43,440 nt of DNA, from the NCBI GenBank assembly GCA_903861075.1, contig CAIOSY010000036.1:1-43440 (forward strand), written 5' to 3'. A program made the position numbers and the translations under genes. The DNA comes from an uncultured Nitrosomonadales bacterium. Lineage in GTDB: Bacteria; Pseudomonadota; Gammaproteobacteria; Burkholderiales; Gallionellaceae. Positions 26,311 to 37,491 of this stretch are shown piece by piece; within the stretch, counting starts at the first letter, position 1, and each line of letters starts with the position of its first letter. The notes under the pieces were generated by a model. That model did no database searches. It had not been told where the DNA came from and saw only the letters and a program-made list of their open reading frames with translations.

Positions 26311-26946
26311 TTAAGGATTCCATCGTACAAAATTTTGCAGCAGTTGTAGCCCTGCAGCCTGGCTTTTTTCCGGGTGAAATTGCACCGCGAATAAATTTTG
26401 ACGCGCCACTGCACAAGCAAAAGGCGCGGGGTAATCAGAATATGCCTGTATCACACTGACATCTTCGGGTTGTATATAATAACTATGTACATAATAAAAG
26501 CGCGCATCCTGCGCAATATCGCGCCACAAAGGATGATCGCTTAAATGATGAACCTGATTCCAGCCCATATGCGGCACTTTAAGTTTATTCCCCAAATGAT
26601 CCTGCATACCGCTGTTAAATCGCACCACGTCACCCTTGAGCACGCCCAGACCGGGCACATCACCCTCGGCACTACACTCAAAAAGCATTTGCAAGCCGAT
26701 ACAAATTCCCAGAAAGGGTTTAGTCTGTGCCGCATCCACTACCGCATCACGCAAACCACGCGCATCCAGTTCACGCATACAATCAGGCATGGCACCCTGA
26801 CCCGGAAACACCACACGTCCAGCACCGGCAATGACGCTAGCCTGATCGGTCACCACAATTTCAGCCTCGGGGGCAACATGGCGCAGAGCCTGCTCAACCG
26901 AGCGTAAATTCCCCATACCGTAATCAACGATTGCGACATCAACCAT
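26311..26946 (-). CDS. hisH: Imidazole glycerol phosphate synthase glutaminase subunit HisH
   Basis: HisH supplies ammonia from glutamine to HisF. The 211-aa class I glutamine amidotransferase has the nucleophile Cys in FLGICIGLQMLFE near residue 82, the oxyanion-strand motif FPGQGAM, YYVHSYY, and the His-Glu of the triad in AVQFHPEKS. Its ATG directly abuts the hisB stop. Confidence 0.97.
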   Translation of the reverse strand: MVDVAIVDYGMGNLRSVEQALRHVAPEAEIVVTDQASVIAGAGRVVFPGQGAMPDCMRELDARGLRDAVVDAAQTKPFLGICIGLQMLFECSAEGDVPGLGVLKGDVVRFNSGMQDHLGNKLKVPHMGWNQVHHLSDHPLWRDIAQDARFYYVHSYYIQPEDVSVIQAYSDYPAPFACAVARQNLFAVQFHPEKSQAAGLQLLQNFVRWNP

Positions 26947-27534
26947 TTACAGACATCCTTTAGTAGAGGGTATCATACCCGCCATGCGCTCATCCGGCGT
27001 AATCGCCATGCGTAACGCACGACCGAAAGCTTTAAAAATTGTCTCTGCCTGGTGATGGGCGTTGGCACCGGCAAGATTATCGATATGCAAACTCACCAAC
27101 GCGTGATTAACAAACCCTTGAAAAAACTCGTGAAACAAATCGACATCAAATTCACCGATATTTGCGCGCACAAAATTGCAATTAAATGCCAAACCCGGCC
27201 TGCCTGACAAATCCATCACCACACGGGATAAGGCTTCATCGAGCGGCACATAAGCATGACCATAACGTGTCAACCCCTTCTTATCGCCCGCCGCCAGAGC
27301 AAATGCCTGACCTAAGGTAATGCCGAGATCTTCAACGGTATGGTGCGCATCAATATGCAAATCGCCCTTTGCGACGATATCAAGATCCAACAGACCGTGG
27401 CGTGCAATCTGGTCCAGCATATGATCCAAAAAGGGCAACCCCGTTTGCAAACTTGAACGACCCGTGCCGTCCAGATTTATTTCGACGCTGATCTGCGTCT
27501 CCAGGGTATTGCGGGTAACATTAGCGATACGCAT
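26947..27534 (-). CDS. hisB: Imidazoleglycerol-phosphate dehydratase
   Basis: HisB dehydrates IGP to imidazole acetol phosphate, the sixth step. The 195-aa monofunctional enzyme has the two manganese-binding triads [15 protein letters not shown] / [15 protein letters not shown] and [11 protein letters not shown] / [19 protein letters not shown]. It has no fused histidinol phosphatase domain, which is normal outside enterics. I chose the ATG at 27534 ([10 protein letters not shown]); the ORF could extend four codons further. Confidence 0.96.
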   Translation of the reverse strand: MRIANVTRNTLETQISVEINLDGTGRSSLQTGLPFLDHMLDQIARHGLLDLDIVAKGDLHIDAHHTVEDLGITLGQAFALAAGDKKGLTRYGHAYVPLDEALSRVVMDLSGRPGLAFNCNFVRANIGEFDVDLFHEFFQGFVNHALVSLHIDNLAGANAHHQAETIFKAFGRALRMAITPDERMAGMIPSTKGCL

Positions 27535-27558
27535 TTTATTCCTCAATAATCAAACTAT

Positions 27559-28641
27559 TTACGCTGACAGCACATCTTGCAGGGCAACAATAAATGCCTG
27601 ATTTTCATCAGGCGTGCCAACGGTGACACGCAAACAATTGGTCAACATCGGATGTCCCCCGTTCAAATTCTTGATCAGTATATTGCGCTGCTTTAAGCCT
27701 AAAAACACCGCTGTTGCATTCTCAACGCAAAATAGCAGAAAATTAGCCTCGGATGGGTAAACCCGAACACCGGCAATTTCACTTAACCGGGTCGCTAGCA
27801 ACGCGCGATCCTGCTTGATCTTATCGGCTTGTTCCAACAACACCGGATGATTATCCAACAGTTTTTCGGCGACCAGTTGCGGCAACACCCCGACATTATA
27901 CGGTAAACGCAGCTTTTCCAACTGAGCAAGCCACAATGAACTGCCTGCTAAAAAGCCCAGCCGCAACCCTGCCATGCCCAACTTGGAAAAAGTGCGCATC
28001 ACCAACAGATTCGGGTATTGCGCCAGGTGCGGCACAAAACTATCCCGGGCAAAGGCATAATAAGCTTCATCAAGCACGACCAAACCGGGAGAGGCTGCAA
28101 TAATTTGTCGCACTTCATCGCAGGAAAACAGGTTGCCGGTCGGATTATTAGGATAAGCTAAAAACACAAGCGCGGGTTTTTCGCGCTCAATAGTCTCAAG
28201 CATTACCGGCAAATCCAGCGAAAAGTCTTCAGCCAGCGGCACACCGGCATAACGCATACCGATAAAAGTCGATATCATCTTGTACATAACAAAGGAGGGT
28301 TCAACCGACAGCAGCACGGCACCCGGTTTATTCACCGCCATGGCTAGCAACTGTATCAGCTCATCCGAACCATTGCCCAGCAACACATCCATCCCGTCCG
28401 GCAAATCCAGCAAATGACGGATTTTTTCCTTTAGCAGAGAGGGATTAGGATCAGGATAACGATTGATAGGCGCACAAGCAACCGCCGCCGCAATCTCATC
28501 CTGCAAGGATTGCGGCACCAGATATGGATTCTCCATCGCATCGAGCTTGATAAACCCGCCGCTTTCGGGCACATGATAGGCACTCAGCGCGAGTATTTCG
28601 GGACGAATCAGCGTATGGACCAGCGAAAAAACAGAAGACAT
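27559..28641 (-). CDS. hisC: Histidinol-phosphate aminotransferase
   Basis: HisC transfers an amino group from glutamate to imidazole acetol phosphate. The 360-aa fold-type I PLP enzyme has [31 protein letters not shown] and the PLP lysine in [15 protein letters not shown]. It is 24 bases upstream of hisB and starts the hisCBHAFIE-hinT-tat array. The usual neighbour upstream, hisD, is not there; instead a 244-base gap separates it from hisG. Confidence 0.96.
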   Translation of the reverse strand: MSSVFSLVHTLIRPEILALSAYHVPESGGFIKLDAMENPYLVPQSLQDEIAAAVACAPINRYPDPNPSLLKEKIRHLLDLPDGMDVLLGNGSDELIQLLAMAVNKPGAVLLSVEPSFVMYKMISTFIGMRYAGVPLAEDFSLDLPVMLETIEREKPALVFLAYPNNPTGNLFSCDEVRQIIAASPGLVVLDEAYYAFARDSFVPHLAQYPNLLVMRTFSKLGMAGLRLGFLAGSSLWLAQLEKLRLPYNVGVLPQLVAEKLLDNHPVLLEQADKIKQDRALLATRLSEIAGVRVYPSEANFLLFCVENATAVFLGLKQRNILIKNLNGGHPMLTNCLRVTVGTPDENQAFIVALQDVLSA

Positions 28642-28885
28642 AAAAGAAAAAATAAAGAGTTAAAACACGCAGCGAAGCTTACCACCAACCTTGAAGTCAG
28701 GTCTCAATTTATTGCATAAAATGCAAGAACTTTAGCAAGCACAAAGACGGGACTCAGCAGACAAGTCAGGATTCATACCTGAACGATTTATATACATTCC
28801 CGAGTATAGTCACTGAGAACGCATAACAACATTGCCCGCCCTCTGAATGAATTACGATAACAACCCCAAGACAAGATTCAGAAAC
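28642..28885. other. Non-coding gap between hisC and hisG, with a small inverted repeat
   Basis: No frame in this 244-base gap encodes recognisable HisD sequence. An inverted repeat TTGCAT-AAA-ATGCAA stands at 28712-28726, about 70 bases before hisC on the minus strand, and could mark a regulatory site for the hisC operon. I see no convincing promoter pair and no terminator with a T-run. Confidence 0.4.
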
Positions 28886-29527
28886 TTAGGATTTTTCAAT
28901 TGCTTGCATAAAAGCATCCAGCATGGGCTGTATCTTGTCATACTTTAATTTAAGCGCGGCTTGATTCACGACTAAACGGGATGACACATCGCTTATATGC
29001 TCAACCGCTTTCAAATGATTGGCTTTTAGCGTACCACCACTACTGACCAGGTCGACAATCACGTCCGACAAACCAACCAGCGGCGCCAACTCCATCGAAC
29101 CGTACAGCTTGATAAGATCGATATGCACACCTTTAGCCGCAAAGTGATCGCGCGCCGCTTTGACATATTTCGTTGCGACCCGCAATCGGGCTCCTTGTTT
29201 AACCGCTGACGGATAATCAAAATCATTATGTACGGCAACCATCATGCGACAGCGTGCAATATTCAAATCCAATGGCTGGTACAACCCTTGCCCACCGTGC
29301 TCATTCAATACATCCTTACCCGCCACCCCCATGTCAGCCGCCCCATACTGCACATAAGTCGGCACATCTGAGGCCCGCACTATAATCAAGCGCACATCAG
29401 GGCGATTCGTCTCTAAGATCAGCTTGCGTGAAGTTTCAGGATCATCCAGGGCAATGATTCCTGCGGCAGCTAATAACGGCAACGTTTCTTCGAAAATCCG
29501 ACCTTTTGATAAAGCAATTGTAATCAT
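28886..29527 (-). CDS. hisG: ATP phosphoribosyltransferase, short form
   Basis: HisG begins histidine synthesis by joining ATP and PRPP. The 213-aa protein is the short form, lacking the C-terminal regulatory domain, and in known cases needs HisZ as partner; no hisZ is in the window. Motifs are [15 protein letters not shown], the [12 protein letters not shown] loop, and the PRPP site [17 protein letters not shown]. It lies between murA and the gap before hisC. Confidence 0.96.
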   Translation of the reverse strand: MITIALSKGRIFEETLPLLAAAGIIALDDPETSRKLILETNRPDVRLIIVRASDVPTYVQYGAADMGVAGKDVLNEHGGQGLYQPLDLNIARCRMMVAVHNDFDYPSAVKQGARLRVATKYVKAARDHFAAKGVHIDLIKLYGSMELAPLVGLSDVIVDLVSSGGTLKANHLKAVEHISDVSSRLVVNQAALKLKYDKIQPMLDAFMQAIEKS

Positions 29528-29569
29528 GGTTTTTTCATAGCCAGTTGTTAAGTGGTAAGTAAGAAACAG

Positions 29570-29595
29570 GTCGTCATGTCAATGCGACTGACGAC
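29570..29595. other. Inverted repeat between murA and hisG
   Basis: GTCGTCA and TGACGAC form a 7-bp stem around a 12-base loop in the 83-base gap. No T-run follows on either strand. The bases just before it (about 29541-29568) share AGTGGTAAGT with the bolA-murA gap. Confidence 0.3.
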
Positions 29596-29610
29596 GTCCC
29601 TCGCTGCGCC

Positions 29611-30924
<1,314 letters not shown>

Positions 30925-31167
30925 CTACTTACTCCCGCTCTCCCATTCGTCAGGTGTATAGGTTTTCATAGACAGTGCATGAATTTCACCGTTCATTCTG
31001 TCGCCCAGTGTTTTGTAGACTCGCTGCTGGCGTTGAATGCGGCTTTTTCCGGCAAATTCCTGACTGACGATAATGGCTTCAAAATGTTGACCGTCGCCGG
31101 TCACGCTTAAATGCTGGGTCGCCATATTTCGCGCGATATCGATTTGAATACTTTCCGGAGTGACCAT
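30925..31167 (-). CDS. ibaG: BolA family protein (IbaG/YrbA type)
   Basis: An 80-aa BolA-fold protein, which usually binds a monothiol glutaredoxin and a [2Fe-2S] cluster. The segments HLSVTGDGQHFEAIIVSQEFAGKSRIQRQQRVYKTLGDRM and IHALSMKTYTPDEW are characteristic. Its position between the mla operon and murA matches E. coli ibaG. The gap of 104 bases upstream holds no gene; in other species ABC transporter genes can stand here. Confidence 0.9.
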   Translation of the reverse strand: MVTPESIQIDIARNMATQHLSVTGDGQHFEAIIVSQEFAGKSRIQRQQRVYKTLGDRMNGEIHALSMKTYTPDEWESGSK

Positions 31168-31271
31168 GACTGTCCTAATATTATTTAAAGCTAACGTTGA
31201 AAAAGATTTTCAACCTAAGCGGCTTACAACATAAAAATCGAACGAGTTCGATCGTATTCGTGTGTCATTAA

Positions 31272-31550
31272 TTACTGCGGCAACATCTGCGCAACCCCGT
31301 AAAGATTCGCCAAACTCATTAAATCATCGGGTAAATTAACGACCTGCAGGCTACGTTGCTGCGCTTTTGCCGCCCGGGACCAACCTAACAACATACTGAC
31401 CGCAGCCGAATCAACCGCGTCAACAGCAGAAAAATCAACTAACAGATTATCGTGATTCAGATGTTGCAATCCCGCCGCATACAAATCCGGCACAGTCAAC
31501 ATCGTCAACCTGCCGGCAAGTTTCAACGTCCCCTCCGTTACTGCAATCAT
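31272..31550 (-). CDS. mlaB: STAS-domain protein MlaB
   Basis: A 92-aa STAS-domain protein, the cytoplasmic accessory subunit of the MlaFEDB phospholipid transporter. LLVDFSAVDAVDSAAVSMLLGWSRAAKA holds the conserved Ser/Asp loop of STAS domains. It overlaps mlaC by four bases (ATGA) and ends the operon. Confidence 0.88.
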   Translation of the reverse strand: MIAVTEGTLKLAGRLTMLTVPDLYAAGLQHLNHDNLLVDFSAVDAVDSAAVSMLLGWSRAAKAQQRSLQVVNLPDDLMSLANLYGVAQMLPQ

Positions 31551-32176
31551 TTTGCATCAGCCTTATGCAAGGCAGCACTGGCCGCTGTCGCATTCATATC
31601 TGCAAGTGATTTAATCAAGGAGTCGATGCCAGATTGTTCTATTTGACTTGAAAAAGTACTGCGATAACTGGTAACCATGCTCACGCCCTCGATAACAACG
31701 TCAAACACTTTCCAGCCGTCATCCGCCTTTTTCATCTGATAATCAACTGAAGTTGGCTGCCCGCCCACTTTAACAATTTGAGTTCTTACCGTCGTTTCCA
31801 TATCCCCTGCCGCCATTTTTAACGGCTTAACTTCTATCGCCTGATCCCGATACATCGTGAATGCCTTGGTATAAGTACGCACTAACATATTACGGAATTC
31901 AGCCACCAGCGCCTGACGCTGCTCCGGCGTGGCTTGTCGCCAATATTTACCTGCAGCCAATTGTGTCATCCGGTTGAAGTCAAAATTGGGCAGCACCTTA
32001 GCATCGACCATAGCCAGAATTTTCTTCTGATTGTCCGCCTTACTTCCCGCATCCTGCTTGACGATGGAAATGACTTCTTGCGCCGTCGTACGAATTAACA
32101 CATCGGGAGCGACGATATCGGCCTGCGCTACACCGATCAGAGTACATAAACTTAAAGCCAATAAAAATCTTTTCAT
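31547..32176 (-). CDS. mlaC: Phospholipid-binding protein MlaC
   Basis: A 209-aa periplasmic lipid carrier of the Mla pathway, which moves phospholipids between outer and inner membranes. The signal peptide is residues 1-19 (LLALSLCTLIGVAQA). DFNRMTQLAAGKYWRQATPEQRQALVAEFRNMLVRTYTKAF is the family hallmark. It lies 8 bases after mlaD. Confidence 0.95.
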   Translation of the reverse strand: MKRFLLALSLCTLIGVAQADIVAPDVLIRTTAQEVISIVKQDAGSKADNQKKILAMVDAKVLPNFDFNRMTQLAAGKYWRQATPEQRQALVAEFRNMLVRTYTKAFTMYRDQAIEVKPLKMAAGDMETTVRTQIVKVGGQPTSVDYQMKKADDGWKVFDVVIEGVSMVTSYRSTFSSQIEQSGIDSLIKSLADMNATAASAALHKADAK

Positions 32177-32184
32177 ATTCCCTC

Positions 32185-32649
32185 CTATTTAGCCGGCTCT
32201 GCAGCTTTGCTATACATAAATTTACCAATTAAATCTTCCAGCACCATAGCAGACTGGGTTTGTTTCAAAAGATCACCATTCTTCAACATTTCACTATCTC
32301 CCCCTGGGACAAGACCAATATATTGCTCACCCAACAAACCGGAGGTAAGAATATTGGCAAATGTATCCTGCGGGAAGGGATAACGTTTATCCACATTCAT
32401 CACCACATCGGCTTCGTAACGTTCCGTATTGAGCGAAATCGACGTGACACGCCCCACCAGCACGCCTGCACTGCGTATCGATGCCTTCGGTTTTAATCCG
32501 CCAATATTGCTGAAGTATGCATGCACCTGATAGGTTTCTGACACATTGTAGCTGCCCAAATTACCGACTTTCATTGCCAGCATCACCAATGCCGCAATAC
32601 CTGCCACCACAAACATCCCTACCCATAAATCTAAAGTCGTGCGTTCCAT
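32185..32649 (-). CDS. mlaD: MCE-domain protein MlaD
   Basis: A 154-aa MCE protein that forms a hexameric ring on the periplasmic face of the inner membrane. One N-terminal helix (about 8-27, LWVGMFVVAGIAALVMLAM) is followed by a single MCE domain (about 38-120, YQVHAYFSNIGGLKPKASIRSAGVLVGRV) and a short hydrophobic tail. It is three bases after mlaE. Confidence 0.95.
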   Translation of the reverse strand: MERTTLDLWVGMFVVAGIAALVMLAMKVGNLGSYNVSETYQVHAYFSNIGGLKPKASIRSAGVLVGRVTSISLNTERYEADVVMNVDKRYPFPQDTFANILTSGLLGEQYIGLVPGGDSEMLKNGDLLKQTQSAMVLEDLIGKFMYSKAAEPAK

Positions 32650-32652
32650 CTC

Positions 32653-33441
32653 TCAAGCCCCTCTAAACATGATTGCCGTTAATACAAAATCCAACATTAA
32701 GATCGCCAATGATGAGGTCACCACCGTACGCGTAGTCGCACCTGACACGCCTTCCGCCGTCGGCGGCGCATCAAAACCTTCAAACAGGGCAATAAGCGTG
32801 ACAACCGTACCAAAAACCAGACTCTTAATAACACCATTCATAATATCTTCACGAAAATCAACCGCAGCCTGCATTTGCGACCAGAAAGATCCTTCATCCA
32901 CACCAATCTGAACCACCCCGACCAGATAGCCGCCAAATATTCCCACGGCACTAAACAAAGCGGCTAATAAGGGCATGGAGATCACCCCTGCCCAGAAACG
33001 GGGCGCAACAATACGTGCAATCGGATTGACCGCCATCATTTCCATAGCAGAAATTTGTTCAGTCGCTTTCATCAAACCGATTTCGGCTGTCATCGCCGAT
33101 CCGGCACGACTGGCAAATAAAAGAGCTGCCATCACAGGCCCCAATTCTCGCACCAAGCCTAACGCGACCATCACCCCCAGTGCAGACTCAGAACCATAGC
33201 GCTTGAGCGTTTCATAACCTTGCAAACCCAGCACCATCCCAACAAACAATCCTGCCACCACGATGATAATCAGCGACATCACACCCGTGGAAAACAATTC
33301 TTTGATTATCAGATGAAATCGTCGGAAACTATTTCCCGAATACAACAATGTTAAAAAAAAGAAACGTGCCGCAACCCCGATACGCCATACTGCATTGACG
33401 ATACCGTGTCCGATTGCTCTGATAGTACTCATAATTGCCAT
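32653..33441 (-). CDS. mlaE: Phospholipid transporter permease MlaE
   Basis: A 262-aa permease of the MlaFEDB ABC transporter. GLVRELGPVMAALLFASRAGSAMTAEIGLMKATEQISAMEMMAVNP is the conserved core, with about five membrane helices around it. It starts four bases after mlaF. Function in outer membrane lipid asymmetry is inferred from the family. Confidence 0.95.
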   Translation of the reverse strand: MAIMSTIRAIGHGIVNAVWRIGVAARFFFLTLLYSGNSFRRFHLIIKELFSTGVMSLIIIVVAGLFVGMVLGLQGYETLKRYGSESALGVMVALGLVRELGPVMAALLFASRAGSAMTAEIGLMKATEQISAMEMMAVNPIARIVAPRFWAGVISMPLLAALFSAVGIFGGYLVGVVQIGVDEGSFWSQMQAAVDFREDIMNGVIKSLVFGTVVTLIALFEGFDAPPTAEGVSGATTRTVVTSSLAILMLDFVLTAIMFRGA

Positions 33442-33445
33442 AACG

Positions 33446-34249
33446 TCAGGTCCGTAAATTTAAGTCTTGGCGATAATCAACGCCGGGATAATGAAATGGC
33501 ACTGGACCATCCATCTCACCATGTACAAACTGACGTACGAAGTCCGTTTCGCAGGCACGCAACTCAGCGGGCGTACCCTCAGCAACAATCACACCATTTG
33601 CCATAAAATATACATAATCTACAATCTTAAGCGACTCTTGTATGTCATGCGTAACAATGATGGATGTCGCCCCCAACGCATCATTCAGACTGCGTATCAA
33701 ATCCCCTATCACGGTCAAAGAGATAGGATCCAGACCTGCAAAAGGCTCATCATACATAATCAACATGGGATCAAGTGCCATCGTTCTTGCCAGGGCGACT
33801 CTCCGTGCCATCCCGCCCGACAATTCTGAGGGCATCATATTTTGCGTACCGCGCAAACCCACCGCATTTAACTTCATTATCACCAGGTTATGTATCAGAT
33901 CTTCTGGCAAATCGGTATGCTCACGCATTTGGAACGCCACATTGTCATACACTGACATATCGGTAAATAATGCACCAAACTGAAATAACATACCCATTTT
34001 TCGGCGCATTGCATATAAGCCATCCTGATCCAACTCGTGCAACACCTGGCCGTCAATTTTAACGTAACCCTTGGTAGGCTTGAGTGCTCCGCCGATATGA
34101 CGCAACAACGTAGTTTTCCCACAACCGCTCAACCCCATGATTGCAACCAACTTTCCTTTCGGAAACGACATATTGATACCCTGCAGGACAGGGCGTTTAT
34201 CATAGGTGAAATTAAGATCGCGAATTTCGACTAGAACAGGCTGTGACAA
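33446..34249 (-). CDS. mlaF: Phospholipid transporter ATP-binding protein MlaF
   Basis: A 267-aa ABC ATPase that drives Mla lipid transport. Walker A is GLSGCGKTT, the signature is LSGGMARRVALARTMALDP, Walker B is IMYDEPFAGLDP, and the H-loop is IIVTHD. The start is a TTG at 34249 (MSQPVLVEI) with only a weak GGA eight bases upstream, so initiation may be inefficient. It is the first gene of mlaFEDCB. Confidence 0.95.
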   Translation of the reverse strand: MSQPVLVEIRDLNFTYDKRPVLQGINMSFPKGKLVAIMGLSGCGKTTLLRHIGGALKPTKGYVKIDGQVLHELDQDGLYAMRRKMGMLFQFGALFTDMSVYDNVAFQMREHTDLPEDLIHNLVIMKLNAVGLRGTQNMMPSELSGGMARRVALARTMALDPMLIMYDEPFAGLDPISLTVIGDLIRSLNDALGATSIIVTHDIQESLKIVDYVYFMANGVIVAEGTPAELRACETDFVRQFVHGEMDGPVPFHYPGVDYRQDLNLRT

Positions 34250-34276
34250 AATGAAAATCCAGAATTTAAGTTTGAC

Positions 34277-34306
34277 ATTCTAAACGATAGCACCGTTTAT
34301 ACTCAA
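34277..34306 (-). promoter_or_regulatory. Candidate mlaF operon promoter
   Basis: On the minus strand TTGAGT (34306-34301) stands 18 bases before TAGAAT (34282-34277), a five-of-six match to the -10 consensus. Transcription would begin about 20 bases ahead of the mlaF start. Confidence 0.5.
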
Positions 34307-34328
34307 CTATTACCTTCAATTAACGGGT

Positions 34329-35537
34329 TCATACGCATTGATCGAACAGAACTTGCAAGCTAATGTCAGTACTGCACTCAAGCTGTTCGGCACACTCCGC
34401 CAGCCATTTTTTCAACGGATCATCACCTTGTTCGGCCAACAAGGCACTTCGATCAAGCACAAAGACATGCAGCAATTCCGCTGCACGAATATGACGTGCA
34501 TCACGCCTCATAAGCCAGCCTTTTCCCTCTACCTCACTGACCAAATCGGCACTTATCAGACATTCAAAAACCTGCTCCAAAGTATCAAAACCCAAACGTA
34601 ATTTTTTGGACAACAAAGGGATCGTCATTATTTCACCGCGCTTCATCGCTACCGACATCACTTGCAACACTCGCAAGGCATCGAACATTTTCACCACAGA
34701 GGGCAAATACGGCACATCCGGCGTACGCCAATGAGGCAACGATGCCGCAACAACAGCGCCTAATAGAATAGTGAGCCAGGAAAAATAAACCCACATCAAA
34801 AAAATCGGCACACTGGCAAACGCACCATAAACCAGCTTATAAGTTGGAAAATAGCTGATATAAAGCCCAAACACCCGATTCATTGTTTCAAACAAAACGG
34901 CTGCGACCAGCGCACCGATGACCGCATGATTAAGAGGCACATAACGATTCGGCACCAACCTAAATAGCAGTGCGAAGGCTAAGGTCGTTAACAACACAGG
35001 CAGCACCTTGAGCATGCCAACCCCAAATATCGGAATATGCTTGGCGTATCCCAAAGACAACCCCACCAACCACGAAGTCAATGACAGACTCGCCCCCACC
35101 AGCACCGGCGCCAGCGTCAACACAGCCCAATAAATTACCAATCGCTTAAAAATGCTGCGCGGATGACGCACACGCCAAATCGTATTGAAAGCATGATCGA
35201 TGGTCAACATCATCAACATAGCCGTCAGGCCTAAAAAAACCACACCCACCAAACTCAGACGTCCCGCACTCTCGGCAAACTGTTCCATGTATTGAGCAAT
35301 CACCTTACCTGCTGTTTCCGGCATCAGGTTTCCCAACAAAAAATGCTTGATCTGGATCGAAAAATCGGCAAAAACAGGAAACGCTGAAAAAAGCGTCAAG
35401 GCTATCGTAATCAACGGCACAAGCGACAACAAGGTTGTAAAAGTTAAGCTTCCTGCAATCTGCATACAACGATCTTGCGCAAAGCGCATGGCAACAAAAC
35501 GTAAAAAGTGCTGAAAATCCTGCCAATTATTTTGCAT
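34329..35537 (-). CDS. yihY: YihY/UPF0761 family inner membrane protein
   Basis: A 402-aa membrane protein of the YihY (formerly 'RNase BN-like') family, function not settled. About six helices are visible between residues 30 and 270. Conserved segments are AGSLTFTTLLSLVPLITIALTLF, LTIDHAFNTIWRVRHPRSIFKR and FETMNRVFGLYISYFPTYKLVYGAFASVPIFLMWVYFSWLTILLGAV. A C-terminal cytoplasmic extension of about 110 residues resembles a winged-helix region, as in longer family members. The ATG at 35537 fits homology (MQNNWQDFQHFLRF); the ORF reaches back to 35663 but the added residues look non-coding. It is divergent from wrbA. Confidence 0.9.
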   Translation of the reverse strand: MQNNWQDFQHFLRFVAMRFAQDRCMQIAGSLTFTTLLSLVPLITIALTLFSAFPVFADFSIQIKHFLLGNLMPETAGKVIAQYMEQFAESAGRLSLVGVVFLGLTAMLMMLTIDHAFNTIWRVRHPRSIFKRLVIYWAVLTLAPVLVGASLSLTSWLVGLSLGYAKHIPIFGVGMLKVLPVLLTTLAFALLFRLVPNRYVPLNHAVIGALVAAVLFETMNRVFGLYISYFPTYKLVYGAFASVPIFLMWVYFSWLTILLGAVVAASLPHWRTPDVPYLPSVVKMFDALRVLQVMSVAMKRGEIMTIPLLSKKLRLGFDTLEQVFECLISADLVSEVEGKGWLMRRDARHIRAAELLHVFVLDRSALLAEQGDDPLKKWLAECAEQLECSTDISLQVLFDQCV

Positions 35538-35616
35538 AAAAATGCCACTTTCAATAGTAATCCAACCATTCCCATCCCCAGGCAACTGAATTCCCATACG
35601 CAGGGGAAAGAGGTAA

Positions 35617-36252
<636 letters not shown>

Positions 36253-36298
36253 AAATATCCCGCCTAGCCAAAAACTTATGAGTACCAGATAAACCACG

Positions 36299-36997
36299 AT
36301 GAACCCTGCAATCGAAGCTCGACACTTGTTACGTTACCACCGCTATGGCGCGTTATCCACGCTTTCTAAAAAACTCACAGGCTTTCCGTTTGGCTCTATT
36401 ACCCCTTATTTAACCGATCAGGATGGTAGCCTCATCATCCTGATTAGCGCACTGGCTGAACACACCAAAAATATACACCACGATCCCCGTGTCAGCTTAA
36501 TTACACATAATCAATCAAACCCAGAAATCCAAATGCAGGGGCGCGTAACGGTGGTAGGAACGGCGCATCGACTGGATTGTCCACAGCCCCTCCTGACGCG
36601 TTATCTTCGATACTTCCCGGAAGCTGCCAATTTAATCCTCCTTGATTTTGACTTCTATCGAATTCAACCTGTGGCAATACGACACATAGGTGGAATAGGC
36701 AAAATTCACTGGATCAAAATTGAGGATTATTTTGCAGCGTCCTTAGCCATACCTGCTGAGGATGAAAAACACCTGTTACAGCATATCAACACGACACAAA
36801 AAGACGCACTCCACAACATAATGTTGCAATATTATGGCATTCAATCAAATGACATTGAGCTAATCAGTTTTGATTGCGATGGGCTGGATATAAAATGCCA
36901 TGAAAAATTATTTAGAATGAATCTAGACAGTGCCTTAAATAATCCGAAACAACTGGAAAAATTAAATGCATTAAACTTCCTTACCCCGCCATCCTGA
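36299..36997 (+). CDS. HugZ-like pyridoxamine-5'-phosphate-oxidase-fold protein
   Basis: A 232-aa protein with an N-terminal split-barrel flavin/heme-binding domain and a C-terminal DUF2470-like domain, as in HugZ heme-utilisation proteins. Segments seen are RYHRYGALSTLSKKLTGFPFGSITPYLTDQDGSLIILISALAEHTKNIHHDPRVSLI, then FYRIQPVAIRHIGGIGKIHWI, and a C-terminal domain after residue 155. Heme oxygenase-like activity is known for some relatives, but I cannot confirm it here. It follows wrbA by 46 bases on the same strand. Confidence 0.82.
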   Translation: MNPAIEARHLLRYHRYGALSTLSKKLTGFPFGSITPYLTDQDGSLIILISALAEHTKNIHHDPRVSLITHNQSNPEIQMQGRVTVVGTAHRLDCPQPLLTRYLRYFPEAANLILLDFDFYRIQPVAIRHIGGIGKIHWIKIEDYFAASLAIPAEDEKHLLQHINTTQKDALHNIMLQYYGIQSNDIELISFDCDGLDIKCHEKLFRMNLDSALNNPKQLEKLNALNFLTPPS

Positions 36998-37086
36998 CAT
37001 TCGATCGACATCAAAGCGGGTTCGCATCGGCCTATCCGCACACTGCTGAGCCCGCCACGCTTACGCACCCGATGATGTAGAAAAAT

Positions 37087-37115
37087 TTGCCTAAACAGTA
37101 CTATTTATGGATAAT
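37087..37115 (+). promoter_or_regulatory. Candidate rpmE promoter
   Basis: TTGCCT (37087-37092) and GATAAT (37110-37115) at 17-base spacing, about 65 bases ahead of rpmE. It lies in a 182-base gap (36998-37179) that holds no gene. Confidence 0.5.
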
Positions 37116-37179
37116 GCCCGGCTAGTATAAAACCCGAATGCGCACACCCGCCGCATCAATTCACCCGCAAGGAACAAAA

Positions 37180-37395
37180 ATGAAAGCAAATACACATCCT
37201 GACTACCATGAAATTACCGTAACTTGCAGCTGCGGCAATAGTTTCAAGACAAACTCGTCTATGGCCAAGACCACACTGAGCATTGAAGTTTGTTCAGAAT
37301 GTCACCCGTTTTACACCGGCACGCAAAAAATTGTCGACACGGCTGGTCGTATCGACAAATTCCGTCAAAAGTACGGCACCAAGGCTGCAGTTTAA
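37180..37395 (+). CDS. rpmE: 50S ribosomal protein L31, zinc-binding form
   Basis: A 71-aa L31 of the type that binds zinc. Cysteines C16, C18, C37 and C40 (TCSCGN and [11 protein letters not shown]) match the C+ form. [17 protein letters not shown] is the conserved C-terminus. AAGGA stands before the ATG at 37180, where homology begins; an upstream in-frame ATG at 37138 lies before the ribosome site. The gene is single, with its own promoter and terminator. Confidence 0.96.
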   Translation: MKANTHPDYHEITVTCSCGNSFKTNSSMAKTTLSIEVCSECHPFYTGTQKIVDTAGRIDKFRQKYGTKAAV

Positions 37396-37435
37396 AAACA
37401 GTTTGGCGAGAGAACTTTTCGCACGCCTCACCCTC

Positions 37436-37464
37436 AAAGGGCAGCATTAGCTGCCCTTTTTTTT
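37436..37464 (+). terminator. Rho-independent terminator of rpmE
   Basis: A perfect 10-bp stem AAAGGGCAGC / GCTGCCCTTT with ATTA loop, followed by a T-run, 41 bases after the rpmE stop codon. Confidence 0.9.
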
Positions 37465-37491
37465 AGCCTAACCTATTAAACAGATAAAAAA

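Noticed and set aside
28642-28885. Possible remnant of hisD
   Set aside because: No frame shows HisD motifs, and the base composition is that of an intergenic region.
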